From positions 1,426,001 to 1,490,000 of the forward strand of contig NZ_CAJZAH010000002.1 in the NCBI RefSeq assembly GCF_914271545.1: a stretch of 64,000 nt of DNA, read 5' to 3'. A model generated the notes under the pieces. It worked only from the letters and a program-made list of their open reading frames with translations, was not told the origin of the DNA and ran no database searches. This document shows positions 36,251 to 48,346 of the stretch, one piece after another. The DNA comes from Cupriavidus respiraculi. Lineage in GTDB: Bacteria; Pseudomonadota; Gammaproteobacteria; Burkholderiales; Burkholderiaceae. The number at the start of each line of letters is the position of its first letter. Within the stretch, counting starts at the first letter, position 1. Both the position numbers and the translations under genes were made by a program.

Positions 36251-38089
36251 TCACTCCACCGTCACTGACTTCGCCAGGTTCCGCGGCTTGTCCACATCGG
36301 TGCCGCGCGCGCAGGCGGTGTGATACGCCAGCAATTGCAGTGGCACCACATGCAGGATCGGCGACAGGTCGCCGTAGTGCTCGGGCAGCCGGATGACCTG
36401 GATGCCGTCCGACGACTGCATGTGCGAGTCGCTGTCGGCGAACACGAACAGCTTGCCGCCGCGCGCGCGCACTTCCTGGATATTGGACTTGAGCTTTTCC
36501 AGCAGCGCGTCGTTCGGCGCGACGGTGACCACCGGCATCGCCTCGGTGACGAGCGCCAGCGGGCCGTGCTTCAGTTCGCCGGCCGGATAGGCCTCGGCGT
36601 GGATATACGAGATTTCCTTGAGCTTGAGCGCGCCTTCCAGTGCGATGGGGTAATGCAGGCCGCGGCCGAGGAACAGCGCGTTCTCGCGGCGGGCGAATTC
36701 CTCGGACCACGCGATGATCTGCGGCTCCAGCGCCAGCACGCCGTGCAGCGCGGCGGGCAGGTGGCGCAGGTTGGCGAGCGCGCGGTCCTGGCTCTCCGGC
36801 GACAACGTGCCGCGCACCTTGGCCAGCGCCAGCGTCAGCATGTACAGCGCGGCGAGCTGGGTGGTGAAGGCCTTGGTCGACGCCACGCCGATCTCGGTGC
36901 CGGCGCGGGTAATGAAGCGCAGTTCGGTCTCGCGCACCATCGCGCTGCTGGCGACGTTGCATACGCATAGCGTGTGCGTATGGCCCAGCGCCTTGGCGTG
37001 GCGCAGCGCGGCCAGCGTATCGGCGGTCTCGCCCGATTGCGAGATCACCACCACCAGCGCGCGCGGATTGGGCACGGTCTCGCGGTAGCGGTATTCGCTG
37101 GCGACCTCGACCTGGGTCGGGATGCGGGCGATCGCCTCCAGCCAGTACTTGGCCGTGCAGCCGGAGTAATAGCTGGTGCCGCAGGCCAGGATCAGCACGC
37201 TGTCGATGCCGGCCAGGATCTCGGGGGCGCGTTCGCCGAACAGGTCCGGGGTGATGGCGTCGATGCCTTCGAGCGTGTCGCCCAGCGCGCGCGGCTGCTC
37301 GAAGATTTCCTTCTGCATGTAGTGGCGGTACGGGCCGAGGTCGACCGCGGCGGCGTGGGCCTCGACCACACGGACCTCCCGCTCCACGGCGTGATCGTCG
37401 GCGTCGTGGATGGTGATGCCGTCGCGCCGGATTTCCACCACATCGCCCTCTTCGAGATAGATGATGCGGTTCGCGGTGCCGGCCAGCGCCAGCGCGTCGG
37501 AGGCGAGGAAGGCCTCGCCCTCGGCCAGCGCGGCGATCAGCGGCGAGCCGGCGCGCGCGCCCACCACCACGTCGGGCTGGTCCTTGGCGACGACCGCGAT
37601 CGCATAGGCGCCGCGCAGGCGCTTGGTGATCGCGCGCACCGAGGCGAACAGGTCGCCGCGCGTGGCGCTGCTCGGATAGCTGTAGGCCTGGTGCACCAGA
37701 TGCGCCACGACCTCGGTATCGGTCTGCGACTCGAAGCCGTAGCCCGCGGCCTTCAACTCGTCGCGCAGCGGCTCGTAGTTCTCGATGATGCCGTTGTGCA
37801 CCAGGGCGATGGTTTCGCCCGAGAAGTGCGGGTGGGCATTGGTGGTATCGGGCTTGCCGTGGGTGGCCCAGCGGGTGTGGGCCACGCCCAGCGTGCCGGC
37901 CAGGCCCGAGCCGCGGGTCTGTTCGTCCAGGTCCGCCACGCGCGACACGGTGCGCGCGCGCTCGAGCACCTCGTCGCGCACGACCGCGACGCCGCAGGAG
38001 TCATAGCCGCGATATTCGAGGCGGCGCAGACCTTCGATCAGGACCGGAACGATATTGCGCGTGGAAACCGCGCCGACGATGCCACACAT
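36251..38089 (-). CDS. glmS: Glutamine-fructose-6-phosphate aminotransferase
   Basis: A 612-residue enzyme making glucosamine-6-phosphate from fructose-6-phosphate and glutamine, the first step to UDP-GlcNAc. The start at 38089 gives [12 protein letters not shown], leaving Cys as the mature N-terminal nucleophile; upstream in-frame ATGs would bury it and are rejected. The amidotransferase half has [12 protein letters not shown] and [10 protein letters not shown]. The isomerase half has two SIS domains ([20 protein letters not shown]) and ends with the canonical LAKSVTVE. It follows glmU in the same direction with a 116-base gap holding a hairpin. Confidence 0.98.
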   Translation of the reverse strand: MCGIVGAVSTRNIVPVLIEGLRRLEYRGYDSCGVAVVRDEVLERARTVSRVADLDEQTRGSGLAGTLGVAHTRWATHGKPDTTNAHPHFSGETIALVHNGIIENYEPLRDELKAAGYGFESQTDTEVVAHLVHQAYSYPSSATRGDLFASVRAITKRLRGAYAIAVVAKDQPDVVVGARAGSPLIAALAEGEAFLASDALALAGTANRIIYLEEGDVVEIRRDGITIHDADDHAVEREVRVVEAHAAAVDLGPYRHYMQKEIFEQPRALGDTLEGIDAITPDLFGERAPEILAGIDSVLILACGTSYYSGCTAKYWLEAIARIPTQVEVASEYRYRETVPNPRALVVVISQSGETADTLAALRHAKALGHTHTLCVCNVASSAMVRETELRFITRAGTEIGVASTKAFTTQLAALYMLTLALAKVRGTLSPESQDRALANLRHLPAALHGVLALEPQIIAWSEEFARRENALFLGRGLHYPIALEGALKLKEISYIHAEAYPAGELKHGPLALVTEAMPVVTVAPNDALLEKLKSNIQEVRARGGKLFVFADSDSHMQSSDGIQVIRLPEHYGDLSPILHVVPLQLLAYHTACARGTDVDKPRNLAKSVTVE

Positions 38090-38177
38090 GGTGTTGCTCC
38101 CTGGAAACCCGCGGCGTGGGGCCGCATCGTATTGATTCTTGAAATGCGGCACGGGCCGCATTCTGTTTTTCCTGGCT

Positions 38178-38199
38178 GGCCGCCCGGCTCTGGGCGGCC
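38178..38199 (-). other. Hairpin between glmU and glmS
   Basis: GGCCGCCC and GGGCGGCC form an 8-bp stem with a 6-base loop just after the glmU stop. On the minus strand it is not followed by a T run, so it is more likely an RNA-processing or stability hairpin than an intrinsic terminator. Confidence 0.45.
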
Positions 38200-38205
38200 T
38201 TCATC

Positions 38206-39573
38206 TTACTTCTTGGCCGGCTGCTTCACCGGACGCTGCCAGGCGTCGATGGTCATCTGTTTGGCGCGCGACAGCGTGAGCTTGTCGGCGGGCGCTTCCT
38301 TGGTCAGCGTGGTGCCGGCGCCGATGGTGGCGCCGCGGCGAACCGTCACCGGGGCGACCAGCTGCGTGTCCGAGCCGACGAACACGTCGTCCTCGATCAC
38401 GGTGCGGTGCTTGTTGACCCCGTCATAGTTACAGGTGATGACGCCGGCGCCAATATTCACCCGCGCGCCGACTGTGGAGTCGCCCACATAGGCGAGGTGG
38501 TTGGCCTTGCTCTGGGCGGCGATCCGGCTGTTCTTGATCTCGACAAAATTACCGATATGCACGTCCTGGGCCAGCTCAGTACCCGGGCGCAGCCGCGCAT
38601 AGGGCCCGATCCGGCCGTCCGCGCCCACGCTGGCGTCCTCCAGATGGCAGAACGGGTGCACGCGCGAGCCGGAACCGATCTTGCTATTACGGATCACACA
38701 GTGAGCACCGACTTGAACGCCGTCCTCCAGATGCACGCGTCCTTCGAACACGCAACCGACGTCAATGGTGACGTCCCGGCCACATGTCAGTTCGCCGCGC
38801 ACATCGATGCGGGCGGGGTCGAGCAGCGTCACACCGGCCTCGAGCAGCCGTTGCGCCACGTTGCGCTGATGCAGGCGTTCGAGTTCGGCCAGTTGCACCT
38901 TGCTGTTGACGCCGAGGGTTTCCCATTCGGCGCCGGGCTGGGCCGACACCACGCGCAGGCCGTCGGCGACGGCGCGCTCGACCGTGTCGGTCAGGTAGTA
39001 CTCGCCCTGGGCATTGTCGTTGCGCAGGGTCGAGAGCCACTGGCGCAGCGCGCCGGTGGGGCACACGATGATGCCGGTATTGATTTCATGGATGGCGCGT
39101 TCGGCGGCGCTGGCGTCCTTCTGCTCGACGATGCGCACGATCGCGCCGCCCGCATCGCGCACGATGCGGCCATAGCCGGTCGGATCGGCCATCTCCACGG
39201 TCAGGATGCCGAAGCCGTCGGCGCCGGCCGCGTCCAGCAGGCCCCTGAGCGTGGCGCCGGTGGTCAGCGGCACGTCGCCGTACAGCACCAGCGTGGGCTG
39301 CGATTCATCCAGCAGCGGCAGCGCCTGCATCACGGCATGCCCGGTGCCCAGCTGCTGGGCCTGCAACGCGAATTGCACGTCGTCGGCCGCCACGGCGGCG
39401 CGCACCTGCTCGGCGCCGTGTCCCACCACCACCACCAGCCGCGTCGGCGACAGCGTGCGGGCGGTGTCCAGGACATGGGCGAGCAGTGGGCGCCCGGCCA
39501 GCGGATGCAGTACCTTGGGCAGGTCGGAATGCATCCGCTTGCCCATGCCCGCGGCGAGAATGACGATATTCAC
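38206..39573 (-). CDS. glmU: Bifunctional GlmU (uridyltransferase/acetyltransferase)
   Basis: A 455-residue enzyme. It acetylates glucosamine-1-phosphate and then transfers UMP to give UDP-GlcNAc for peptidoglycan and LPS. The N-terminal half has the nucleotidyltransferase signature [20 protein letters not shown] and [11 protein letters not shown]; the C-terminal half is a left-handed beta-helix of hexapeptide repeats with [14 protein letters not shown] and [11 protein letters not shown]. The start is GTG at 39573 with AGGA eight bases upstream and gives the usual N-terminus NIVILAAG. It is followed by glmS. Confidence 0.97.
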   Translation of the reverse strand: MNIVILAAGMGKRMHSDLPKVLHPLAGRPLLAHVLDTARTLSPTRLVVVVGHGAEQVRAAVAADDVQFALQAQQLGTGHAVMQALPLLDESQPTLVLYGDVPLTTGATLRGLLDAAGADGFGILTVEMADPTGYGRIVRDAGGAIVRIVEQKDASAAERAIHEINTGIIVCPTGALRQWLSTLRNDNAQGEYYLTDTVERAVADGLRVVSAQPGAEWETLGVNSKVQLAELERLHQRNVAQRLLEAGVTLLDPARIDVRGELTCGRDVTIDVGCVFEGRVHLEDGVQVGAHCVIRNSKIGSGSRVHPFCHLEDASVGADGRIGPYARLRPGTELAQDVHIGNFVEIKNSRIAAQSKANHLAYVGDSTVGARVNIGAGVITCNYDGVNKHRTVIEDDVFVGSDTQLVAPVTVRRGATIGAGTTLTKEAPADKLTLSRAKQMTIDAWQRPVKQPAKK

Positions 39574-39746
39574 GAGGAGGTTCCTAAGTGACGATGCTCG
39601 AGATGATGTCCCGATGTGCTTTGCGTGCGCCGCGCCGGGAAACCGGCCGTGCGGCCGGTCGTGCGCGACCCTGGATCCGGCCGTCTGCAATGGCCGGGAA
39701 GGCTTGTCCAGCCTGGGCTGGCGGGGGACGCCCGGGGACCGCTGAC

Positions 39747-40724
39747 ATGCGCGGCGATTCTAACATGGGGGGTTTGCGCCGCTTGCGCGCCGTTACCGTT
39801 TTTCACGATCGAGGGGGCCTGCGCAAGGCGGCCGCCATGGTCGCCGCGCTCGCGCTCGCGCTGCTGGCGGGCTGCAACGCGATGAAGCTCGGCTACCAGC
39901 AGGGCGACCATCTGGCCTACTGGTGGATCGACAACTACGTCGATGTCACCGACGACCAGGAAGCGCAGACGCGCGACGCCATCAATCGCTTCTTCGCCTG
40001 GCACCGCAAGGACCAGTTGCCGGAGATCGCCACCGCCCTGCGCCGCGCCAAGGCCCAGGTGCAGCAGCCGGTGACCGCGGCCCAGGTCGAGCAGATCCAG
40101 GACGAGGCCCAGCGGCTCGGCCGCGAGGCCTACGACCATGCGCTGCCGGACGTGGCCGACCTGCTGGTCACCCTGACGCCCGAGCAGATCACCCGCATGG
40201 AGCGCAAGTTCGCCGACGGCAACGCCAAGTACCGCAAGAAATTCCTGCGCGGCTCGCCCGAGCAGCGGCTCGAGGCCCGCTACGACAAGGTCATGGAGTA
40301 CGCCAAGCTGATCTACGGCCGGTTCTCGCGCGAGCAGGAAGCCGCCATCCGGGAAGCGGTGCGGCCGGTGGTCGACGGCGCCGACACGCGCTTTGCCGAA
40401 CGCGAGAAGCGCCAGCAGGCGTGGCTCGCGCTGGCGCGCCAGGTTCAGGCCGAGCGGCCGCCCAAGGCGCGCGTGATGGAGTTGCTCAAGCGCTTCGGCG
40501 ACCAGTGGCAGGCGCCGCCCAGCCGCGACCGGCAGAGCACCTACGAAGCCAACAACAATGCCGGCGTGGCGCTGGCGGTCACCGTGGCCAACCTGACCAC
40601 GCCCGAGCAGAAGCGCCATGCCGCCGACCGCTTCCAGGGCTGGATCGACGACACCAACGCGCTGATGCGCGAGGCGCCGCGCCAGGGCACGGCGGCGGCG
40701 GCCGGGTCACGCGCGTCGAACTGA
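39747..40724 (+). CDS. DUF6279-type lipoprotein
   Basis: A roughly 325-residue predicted lipoprotein. A hydrophobic segment [20 protein letters not shown] carries the lipobox LLAGC, so the mature protein would start at that Cys. The rest is helical and charged ([26 protein letters not shown]) with no catalytic motif. It matches in layout the DUF6279 lipoproteins of betaproteobacteria, whose role is unknown. The start is uncertain: ATG at 39747 or 39765 give a usable signal peptide, while 39837 would leave almost no positive n-region. It is divergent from glmU and convergent with ttcA. Confidence 0.75.
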   Translation: MRGDSNMGGLRRLRAVTVFHDRGGLRKAAAMVAALALALLAGCNAMKLGYQQGDHLAYWWIDNYVDVTDDQEAQTRDAINRFFAWHRKDQLPEIATALRRAKAQVQQPVTAAQVEQIQDEAQRLGREAYDHALPDVADLLVTLTPEQITRMERKFADGNAKYRKKFLRGSPEQRLEARYDKVMEYAKLIYGRFSREQEAAIREAVRPVVDGADTRFAEREKRQQAWLALARQVQAERPPKARVMELLKRFGDQWQAPPSRDRQSTYEANNNAGVALAVTVANLTTPEQKRHAADRFQGWIDDTNALMREAPRQGTAAAAGSRASN

Positions 40725-40747
40725 CGTCGCCCGGGGGCGGCCGGCAT

Positions 40748-40776
40748 GCAGAACGCCCGCGAATGCGGGCGTTTTG
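40748..40776. terminator. Bidirectional terminator between lipoprotein gene and ttcA
   Basis: AACGCCCGC and GCGGGCGTT form a 9-bp stem around a GAAT loop. The plus strand continues with TTGC and the opposite strand with a similar short run, so it can serve both convergent genes. Confidence 0.75.
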
Positions 40777-40804
40777 CATCGTTCGACAGCGATGGTGCGG
40801 CCCG

Positions 40805-41758
40805 CTATTCCGCGGCCGCCGGCGCGGCGGCGCCCGTCACGCCGGGCTTGTCGAAGCGCACGAATTCCATGCGGTTCTCCGCGCTGCCGCCCGCGAACAC
40901 CAGCGGCTGCTGCGAGAACGTCGTCTCGCCAAACAGCGAAGCCTCGTCGACCTTGGCCAGCCCCGTGGCCAGGCCGTTGAAATCGAACAGCTCGGTATCG
41001 GCCAGGTGCGACGGCACCACGCTGCGCAGCGCGGCGAAGATATTGTCGATGCGTCCCGGGTTCTGGCGCTCCCACTCCAGCAGCATCTCCTTGACCTTCT
41101 TGCGCTGCAGGTTCTCCTGCGAGCCGCACAGGTTGCACGGGATGATGGGGAATGCCATCGCGCGCGCATAGGCGGCGATGTCCTTCTCCGAGCAGTAGGC
41201 GAGCGGGCGGATCACGATGTGCTGGCCGTCGTCGGTGGCCAGCTTGGGTGGCATGGCCTTCATCTTGCCGCCGAAGAACATGTTGAGGAAGAAGGTCTGG
41301 ACGATATCGTCGCGATGGTGGCCCAGCGCGATCTTGTTGGCGCCCAGCTCCTTGGCCGTGCGGTAGATCACGCCGCGGCGCAGCCGCGAGCACAGCGAGC
41401 AGGTGGTCTTGCCCTCGGGCACCTTCTCCTTGACGATCGAATAGGTGTCGGCCTCGACGATCACGTATTCGACCCCGACCGATTCCAGGTAGGCCGGCAG
41501 CACATGCTCCGGAAAGCCCGGCTGCTTCTGGTCCAGGTTCATCGCGATCAGCTTGAACTTGACCGGCGCGCGCTTCTGCAGCGCCATCAGCACCGACAGC
41601 ATGGTGTACGAGTCCTTGCCGCCCGACAGGCACACGAGCACGGTGTCGCCGTCCTCGATCATCTTGAAGTCGCCGATGGCGCGGCCGGTCTGCGACTGAA
41701 GATAGGTCTCGAGCCGGTAGAAATTCTTGGAATGGCTGGTGTCGTTCATGACGGTCAT
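40805..41758 (-). CDS. ttcA: tRNA 2-thiocytidine biosynthesis protein TtcA
   Basis: A 317-residue iron-sulphur enzyme that thiolates C32 of certain tRNAs. The ATP pyrophosphatase PP-loop SGGKDS is at 45-50. Cys120 and Cys123 in [12 protein letters not shown] and Cys208/Cys211 in IPCNLCGSQ supply the cluster-binding residues. The start at 41758 gives a normal-length protein; the open frame upstream is Arg/Pro-rich and not family-like. A second ATG three codons later (41749) is equally possible. The C-terminal tail is Ala/Pro-rich. It is preceded by folB with a 197-base gap. Confidence 0.96.
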   Translation of the reverse strand: MTVMNDTSHSKNFYRLETYLQSQTGRAIGDFKMIEDGDTVLVCLSGGKDSYTMLSVLMALQKRAPVKFKLIAMNLDQKQPGFPEHVLPAYLESVGVEYVIVEADTYSIVKEKVPEGKTTCSLCSRLRRGVIYRTAKELGANKIALGHHRDDIVQTFFLNMFFGGKMKAMPPKLATDDGQHIVIRPLAYCSEKDIAAYARAMAFPIIPCNLCGSQENLQRKKVKEMLLEWERQNPGRIDNIFAALRSVVPSHLADTELFDFNGLATGLAKVDEASLFGETTFSQQPLVFAGGSAENRMEFVRFDKPGVTGAAAPAAAE

Positions 41759-41955
41759 GCTGTTCTTGCCGCGCGTGGTGGGGGTGGGCCCGCGTGCGCC
41801 CCGGGGGCGCGCGCGGCTGCCATCGCGGCGTGGCAACGGCATCACAAAAGAGGCGATGCGGCGCGAAAAGGCCGGCGTGGGCGCCGGCAAGCCCGCTATT
41901 TTAGCGTGGCAGGCGCAGGTTCACGCGGGCGCGGCCGAGCCCAGGCGCGCCCGCC

Positions 41956-42351
41956 TCAGGCGCCCTTGATCCGAAACACCTCGACGCCGACCGAATCGCA
42001 GTCCGGATAGACGTCGGGCTTTTCCGTCGATACGCGCACGGCGCGCACCTTGGGATGCTGCAGCATGGCGCTCGCCACGTCGTCGCACAGCGTCTCCTGC
42101 AGGTGGACATGGCCCTGCGCCATGCGGGCGGCCACGGTGTTGCGCATGAAGTCGTAGTCCACCACTTCGTGCAGCTTGTCGTCGTGCGGGGTGCTTTCCG
42201 CCAGCGGCACATACAGGTCGATATTGATCAGCACGCGCTGCTCGCCCTTCTTCTCGAAGTCGTGCACGCCGATATTGATCTGCACTTCGTAGTTGCGCAG
42301 GAACATGCGGCGGCAGTCTTGCAGGCTGGGATGGGAAAGGGCGGCAAACAT
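41956..42351 (-). CDS. folB: Dihydroneopterin aldolase FolB
   Basis: A 131-residue folate-pathway enzyme that cleaves dihydroneopterin to 6-hydroxymethyl-dihydropterin. Key segments are INIGVHDFEKKGEQRVLINI, with the early catalytic region, VVDYDFMRNTV, and KPDVYPDCDSVGVEVFR containing the lysine/tyrosine equivalents near the C-terminus. The leader MFAALSHPSLQDCRR before the fold is longer than in E. coli FolB, and the ATG at residue 16 could be used instead. It lies between an SDR of pteridine-reductase type and ttcA on the same strand. Confidence 0.93.
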   Translation of the reverse strand: MFAALSHPSLQDCRRMFLRNYEVQINIGVHDFEKKGEQRVLINIDLYVPLAESTPHDDKLHEVVDYDFMRNTVAARMAQGHVHLQETLCDDVASAMLQHPKVRAVRVSTEKPDVYPDCDSVGVEVFRIKGA

Positions 42352-42411
42352 GGTGGAAGCAGGCCGGGGGCCGGAAAGAGAAACGTTGGAATGAGGGGCC
42401 GGTCGCGCGGC

Positions 42412-43257
42412 CTACTCGGTCAGGAACATCACGTCGCGCGCCAGCGGCATCAGGTGCTGGCCGCCGTCGACGTAGAGCGTGGTGCCGGTGACGGCGCGCG
42501 CCTCGGCCAGGTAGGCCACGGCCTGCGCGATATCGTCCGGCGTGGAGGACTGGCCGAGCGGCGTCACGCGGTGTGCGCGCTTGAAGCCGTTGCTGGACTG
42601 GTCGCCGGACACCATGGTGATGCCCGGCGCCACGCCGACCACGCGCAGCTTGGGCGCCAGCGCCTGGGCCAGCTGCAGCGTCGCGGTCTGCAAGGCGGCC
42701 TTGGACAGCGTGTACGACAGGAAGTCGGGATTGAGGTTGTCCAGCTTCTGGTCCAGCAGATTGATCACCACGCCGCGTGCATCCGCGGCCAGCGCCCGGT
42801 GCATCTCCCGCGCGAGCAGCAGCGGCGCGGCCACGTTGGTGCGCATGTGCGTATCGAGCGAGGCGTAGGAGAAGCTGGTGGCGACGTCGTACTGGAACAG
42901 CGAGGCATTGTTGACCAGGCACGTCGGCACGCCCAGCGCCGCGCTGCACGCGGCGACCAGGCCGCCGGTGGCCGCCTCGTCGGCCAGATCCGCGCGCAGC
43001 ACAGCGGCGCGGCGGCCCTGCGCGCGGATTTGGCTGGCCAGCGCCTCGGCCTCCTCGACCGAGCGATGGCAATGGATGCCCACGTCCCAGCCGCGCGCGG
43101 CCAGCTCCAGCGCGATGGCACGGCCGATGCGGCGAGCGCCGCCGGTGACGAGCGCAATACCGCGCGCGGCGGTCGATGCGCCGGCGTCGGACGAGCGGTC
43201 GGCGGCGGCGGAGGCAGTGGCGGCGGAAGGGGCGGCGGAGGCGGCGTTGTCGGGCAT
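42412..43257 (-). CDS. SDR oxidoreductase, pteridine-reductase/FolM-like
   Basis: A 281-residue short-chain dehydrogenase. A low-complexity Ala/Ser/Asp leader of about 30 residues precedes the Rossmann motif VTGGARRIGRAIALEL. VNNASLFQYD, a catalytic YTLSKAAL (Tyr-x3-Lys) and the PGITMVSGDQ segment follow. Context with folB directly downstream, and the ARRIGRAIA start, favour a dihydrofolate/dihydromonapterin or pteridine reductase of the FolM group, but SDRs cannot be assigned by sequence alone. The gene is divergent from the methyltransferase at 43273 with only 15 bases between the two starts. Confidence 0.85.
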   Translation of the reverse strand: MPDNAASAAPSAATASAAADRSSDAGASTAARGIALVTGGARRIGRAIALELAARGWDVGIHCHRSVEEAEALASQIRAQGRRAAVLRADLADEAATGGLVAACSAALGVPTCLVNNASLFQYDVATSFSYASLDTHMRTNVAAPLLLAREMHRALAADARGVVINLLDQKLDNLNPDFLSYTLSKAALQTATLQLAQALAPKLRVVGVAPGITMVSGDQSSNGFKRAHRVTPLGQSSTPDDIAQAVAYLAEARAVTGTTLYVDGGQHLMPLARDVMFLTE

Positions 43258-43272
43258 TGCTACAATCGCGGG

Positions 43273-44448
43273 ATGCAGAAAGCCGCTAGTCTACCCCTTC
43301 CCTCCGCCGAAGCGCTGGCGGCCTCTGCCGCGCTGTCGGCGCGCATCAGCGAGGCCATCGACGCCGCCGATGGCTGGATCGGCTTCGATCGCTACATGGC
43401 GCTTGCGCTGTACGCGCCCGGCCTGGGCTATTACAGCGGCGGCGCTGCCAAGTTCGGCCGCGACGTGCGCGATGGCAGCGACTTCATCACCGCCCCCGAA
43501 CTGTCCCCCTTCTTCGCCCGCACGCTGGCACGCCAGCTGATGCAGTGGCTCGGCCAGGGCCTCGATACCGTGATGGAATTCGGCGCAGGCACCGGCCGCC
43601 TCGCGGCCGACCTGCTGCTGGCGCTGGAGGCCGCCGGGCAATTGCCGGCGCGCTACCTGATCGTCGAACTGTCGGGCGAGCTGCGCGCCCGCCAGCAGGC
43701 CACGCTGGCCGCGCGCGCGCCGCAACTGGCATCCCGCGTGCAATGGCTCGACGCCCTGCCCGCGCAATTCGCCGGCGTGATCGTCGGCAACGAGGTGCTC
43801 GACGCCATGCCGGTGCGGCTGTACGCGCGCCTGGGCGGCCACTGGCACGAGCGCGGCGTCGCACGCCAGGGCCAGGGCTTCGGCTATGTCGACCGCGCGC
43901 TGGCCCCGGCCGACGTACCACTCCCGCTGCGCACGCTGCCGGGCGACCAGGATCTGGTCACCGAGACCCATGCCGAGGCCGAGGGCTTCGTCCGCTCGCT
44001 CGGCGCCATGCTGACCCGCGGCGCCGCGCTGCTGATCGACTACGGCTTTCCGGCGGCCGAGTATTACCACCCGCAACGCACCGGCGGCACGCTGATGTGC
44101 CACTACCGCCATCACGCCCACCCGGACCCCTTCCTCCATCCGGGCCTGCAGGACATCACCGCGCACGTGAACTTCACCGGCATCGCGGAAGCGGCCGTGG
44201 ACGCCGGGCTCGAAGTCGCCGGCTTCACCTCGCAGGCGCGCCTGCTGATGAATGCCGGCATCGGCGAACTGCTGATGACGCTGGACCCGGCCGACACGGC
44301 GCACTTCCTGCCGGCAGCCAACGCGGTGCAGAAGCTCCTCTCCGAGGCCGAGATGGGCGAGCTGTTCAAGGCCATCGCCCTGGTGCGCGGCATGGACGAC
44401 AGCCTGCCGCTCGGCTTTGCCGCGGGCGACCGCAGCCACACCCTGTAG
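43273..44448 (+). CDS. NDUFAF7/MidA-type SAM-dependent methyltransferase
   Basis: A 391-residue class I methyltransferase of the COG1565/NDUFAF7 family. Supporting segments are GWIGFDRYMALALYAPGLGY, GSDFITAPELSPFF, the SAM-binding MEFGAGTGRLAADLL, VGNEVLDAMPVRL and LLIDYGFPAAEYYHPQR. In mitochondria the homologue methylates an arginine of a complex I subunit; bacterial targets are less clear. Interestingly an NDUFA9-like protein is encoded 5 kb away at 49225, but the two are not in one operon. The start at 43273 is only 15 bases from the divergent SDR start. The DUF2905 gene follows after 19 bases. Confidence 0.92.
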   Translation: MQKAASLPLPSAEALAASAALSARISEAIDAADGWIGFDRYMALALYAPGLGYYSGGAAKFGRDVRDGSDFITAPELSPFFARTLARQLMQWLGQGLDTVMEFGAGTGRLAADLLLALEAAGQLPARYLIVELSGELRARQQATLAARAPQLASRVQWLDALPAQFAGVIVGNEVLDAMPVRLYARLGGHWHERGVARQGQGFGYVDRALAPADVPLPLRTLPGDQDLVTETHAEAEGFVRSLGAMLTRGAALLIDYGFPAAEYYHPQRTGGTLMCHYRHHAHPDPFLHPGLQDITAHVNFTGIAEAAVDAGLEVAGFTSQARLLMNAGIGELLMTLDPADTAHFLPAANAVQKLLSEAEMGELFKAIALVRGMDDSLPLGFAAGDRSHTL

Positions 44449-44467
44449 CCGCACTGGACACCCGCCG

Positions 44468-44662
44468 ATGTTGCGCTGGACGCTGACCATCTTCCTCTCC
44501 GTGATCATCCTGTCGTCCGCGCTGCCGTGGCTGCAGAAGATCGGTCTCGGTCGCCTGCCCGGCGACGTGCGCTTCCGGCTGTTCGGGCGCGAATTCGTGC
44601 TCCCTTTCGCCTCGACGGTGCTGCTGTCGCTGATGGTGCTGGTGGTCGGACGGCTGCTGTAG
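44468..44662 (+). CDS. DUF2905 small membrane protein
   Basis: A 64-residue protein with two hydrophobic helices (WTLTIFLSVIILSSALPW and FASTVLLSLMVLVVGRLL) separated by a conserved-looking loop, GLGRLPGDVRFRLFGREFVL. This loop is the mark of the DUF2905 family, whose function is unknown. It follows the methyltransferase by 19 bases and is probably co-transcribed with it. The ATG at 44468 is chosen because an upstream start at 44417 would add residues overlapping the methyltransferase end. Confidence 0.88.
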   Translation: MLRWTLTIFLSVIILSSALPWLQKIGLGRLPGDVRFRLFGREFVLPFASTVLLSLMVLVVGRLL

Positions 44663-44728
44663 GCAGCGGCGGCGCGCAAAAGCCGGCGGCGGAGCGCGCA
44701 AGAGCGGGGCGACGCCCGCTGCATCCCC

Positions 44729-46912
<2,184 letters not shown>

Positions 46913-47087
46913 GGGCGGGTCTCCGGCGGAAGAGGATGCGCCAAAGGCCAGGTCCATGGTCGGAATCCACAGCCGGTGCGGCGCAAGGCGTGGCACCGGG
47001 CGTGTCACGTCGTGCGCAGTGTCCCGGCCAAGGAAATCGCTGCTTTAGGTTTGCGGCGCCGGTTTTGCCGATCGGCCGCACGGGCCG

Positions 47088-48344
47088 CTAGCCGCCGCCG
47101 GAGCCGGTCGCCAGCAGCGCCTCGACCGCCGCCACCCGCGCGGCATGCACGCGCTCGCGGATGCGCTCCGGCTGGTCCGCGCATGCGCGGGCGATGGCGC
47201 CCGCATCGATACCCGCGGCCGCCTCGCGGGCGGCGAGCAGGCGCGCGGCCTGCGGATAGTCGCGCTGCTCGAAGCCCAGGCGCCCGCGCGCATCGGCCTC
47301 GCACGCCTGCAGCGCCTCGCGGAAGCGGTCCGGCTTGCGCAGCGCATCGCAGCGCTCCAGCAGCCGCGTCAGCGCCGCTGCGCCGAATTCGCCGCAGCGG
47401 TGGATATTGCCGTGCTCGCGCGCCACCACTACCGCGAGATCGCGGCAGTCGTTGGGCACGCGCAGGCGCCTGCACACCTCCTCCAGCAACTGCACGCTGC
47501 GCTGCTCGTGGCCGATATGGCGCGGCAGCACGTCGGCGGGCGTGGTGCCTTTGCCCAGGTCGTGCACCAGCGCCGCGAAGCGCACGGTCAGCGGCCAGCC
47601 CATCGCGGCGGCGGTGTCGAGCACCATCATCACGTGCACGCCGGTGTCCACTTCGGGGTGGTATTCGGCGCGCTGCGGCACGCCCCACAGCCGGTCCAGC
47701 TCGGGCATCAGCCGCGCCAGCGCGCCGCATTCGCGCAAGACCTCGAACATGCGCGACGGCCGTGCCTCCATCAGGCCGCGGGCCAGTTCCTGCCACACGC
47801 GCTCGGGCACCAGCGCGTCGACCTCGCCGGCCTGCACCATGCCGCGCATCAGCGCCATGGTGTCCGGCGCCACGCCGAAATCGTGAAAGCGCGCCGCAAA
47901 GCGCGCCAGGCGCAGGATGCGCACCGGGTCCTCGGCAAAGGCTTCGGAGACATGGCGGAACACCCGCGCGGCCAGGTCGCGCTGGCCGCCGTGCGGATCG
48001 ATGACGGGACCGGTGAGCGCGCCATCGTCGTCCAACGCCTGCGCCATCGCATTGATGGTCAGGTCGCGGCGCACCAGGTCGTCTTCCAGCGTGACGTCGG
48101 GCGAGCAGTAGAAGGAAAAGCCCTTGTAGCCTGCCGCGGTCTTGCGCTCGGTGCGCGCCAGCGCGTATTCCTCGCGGGTGCGCGGATGCAGGAAGACCGG
48201 GAAGTCCTTGCCCACCGGCATGTAGCCGGCCGCCTCCATCTGCGCCGGCGTGGCGCCGACCACCACGTAGTCGCGATCCTGGCTCGGCTTGCCGAGCAGC
48301 TGGTCGCGGATGGCGCCGCCGACGGCGTAGATGCGCATGGCCAT
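47088..48344 (-). CDS. cca: CCA-adding tRNA nucleotidyltransferase with HD domain
   Basis: A 418-residue class II nucleotidyltransferase that builds or repairs the tRNA 3' CCA. MRIYAVGGAIRDQLLGKPSQ opens it, DRDYVVVG holds the catalytic acidic pair, and RRDLTINAMAQ plus EDPVRILRLARFAARF are the nucleotide-selection and RNA-binding motifs. The C-terminal HD domain (AALVHDLGKGTTP) adds the phosphatase/phosphodiesterase activities known in the multifunctional group. The start at 48344 lies 2 bases after the GST stop; an ATG two codons later (48338) matches E. coli better. The open frame upstream belongs to the GST gene in another frame. Confidence 0.96.
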   Translation of the reverse strand: MAMRIYAVGGAIRDQLLGKPSQDRDYVVVGATPAQMEAAGYMPVGKDFPVFLHPRTREEYALARTERKTAAGYKGFSFYCSPDVTLEDDLVRRDLTINAMAQALDDDGALTGPVIDPHGGQRDLAARVFRHVSEAFAEDPVRILRLARFAARFHDFGVAPDTMALMRGMVQAGEVDALVPERVWQELARGLMEARPSRMFEVLRECGALARLMPELDRLWGVPQRAEYHPEVDTGVHVMMVLDTAAAMGWPLTVRFAALVHDLGKGTTPADVLPRHIGHEQRSVQLLEEVCRRLRVPNDCRDLAVVVAREHGNIHRCGEFGAAALTRLLERCDALRKPDRFREALQACEADARGRLGFEQRDYPQAARLLAAREAAAGIDAGAIARACADQPERIRERVHAARVAAVEALLATGSGGG

Positions 48345-48346
48345 GC

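Noticed and set aside
36251-38161. Longer glmS starting at 38161
   Set aside because: GlmS needs Cys directly after the initiator Met; the extension would inactivate the amidotransferase.
38178-38199. Rho-independent terminator of glmU
   Set aside because: Stem is strong but no T run follows on the minus strand; kept only as a hairpin.
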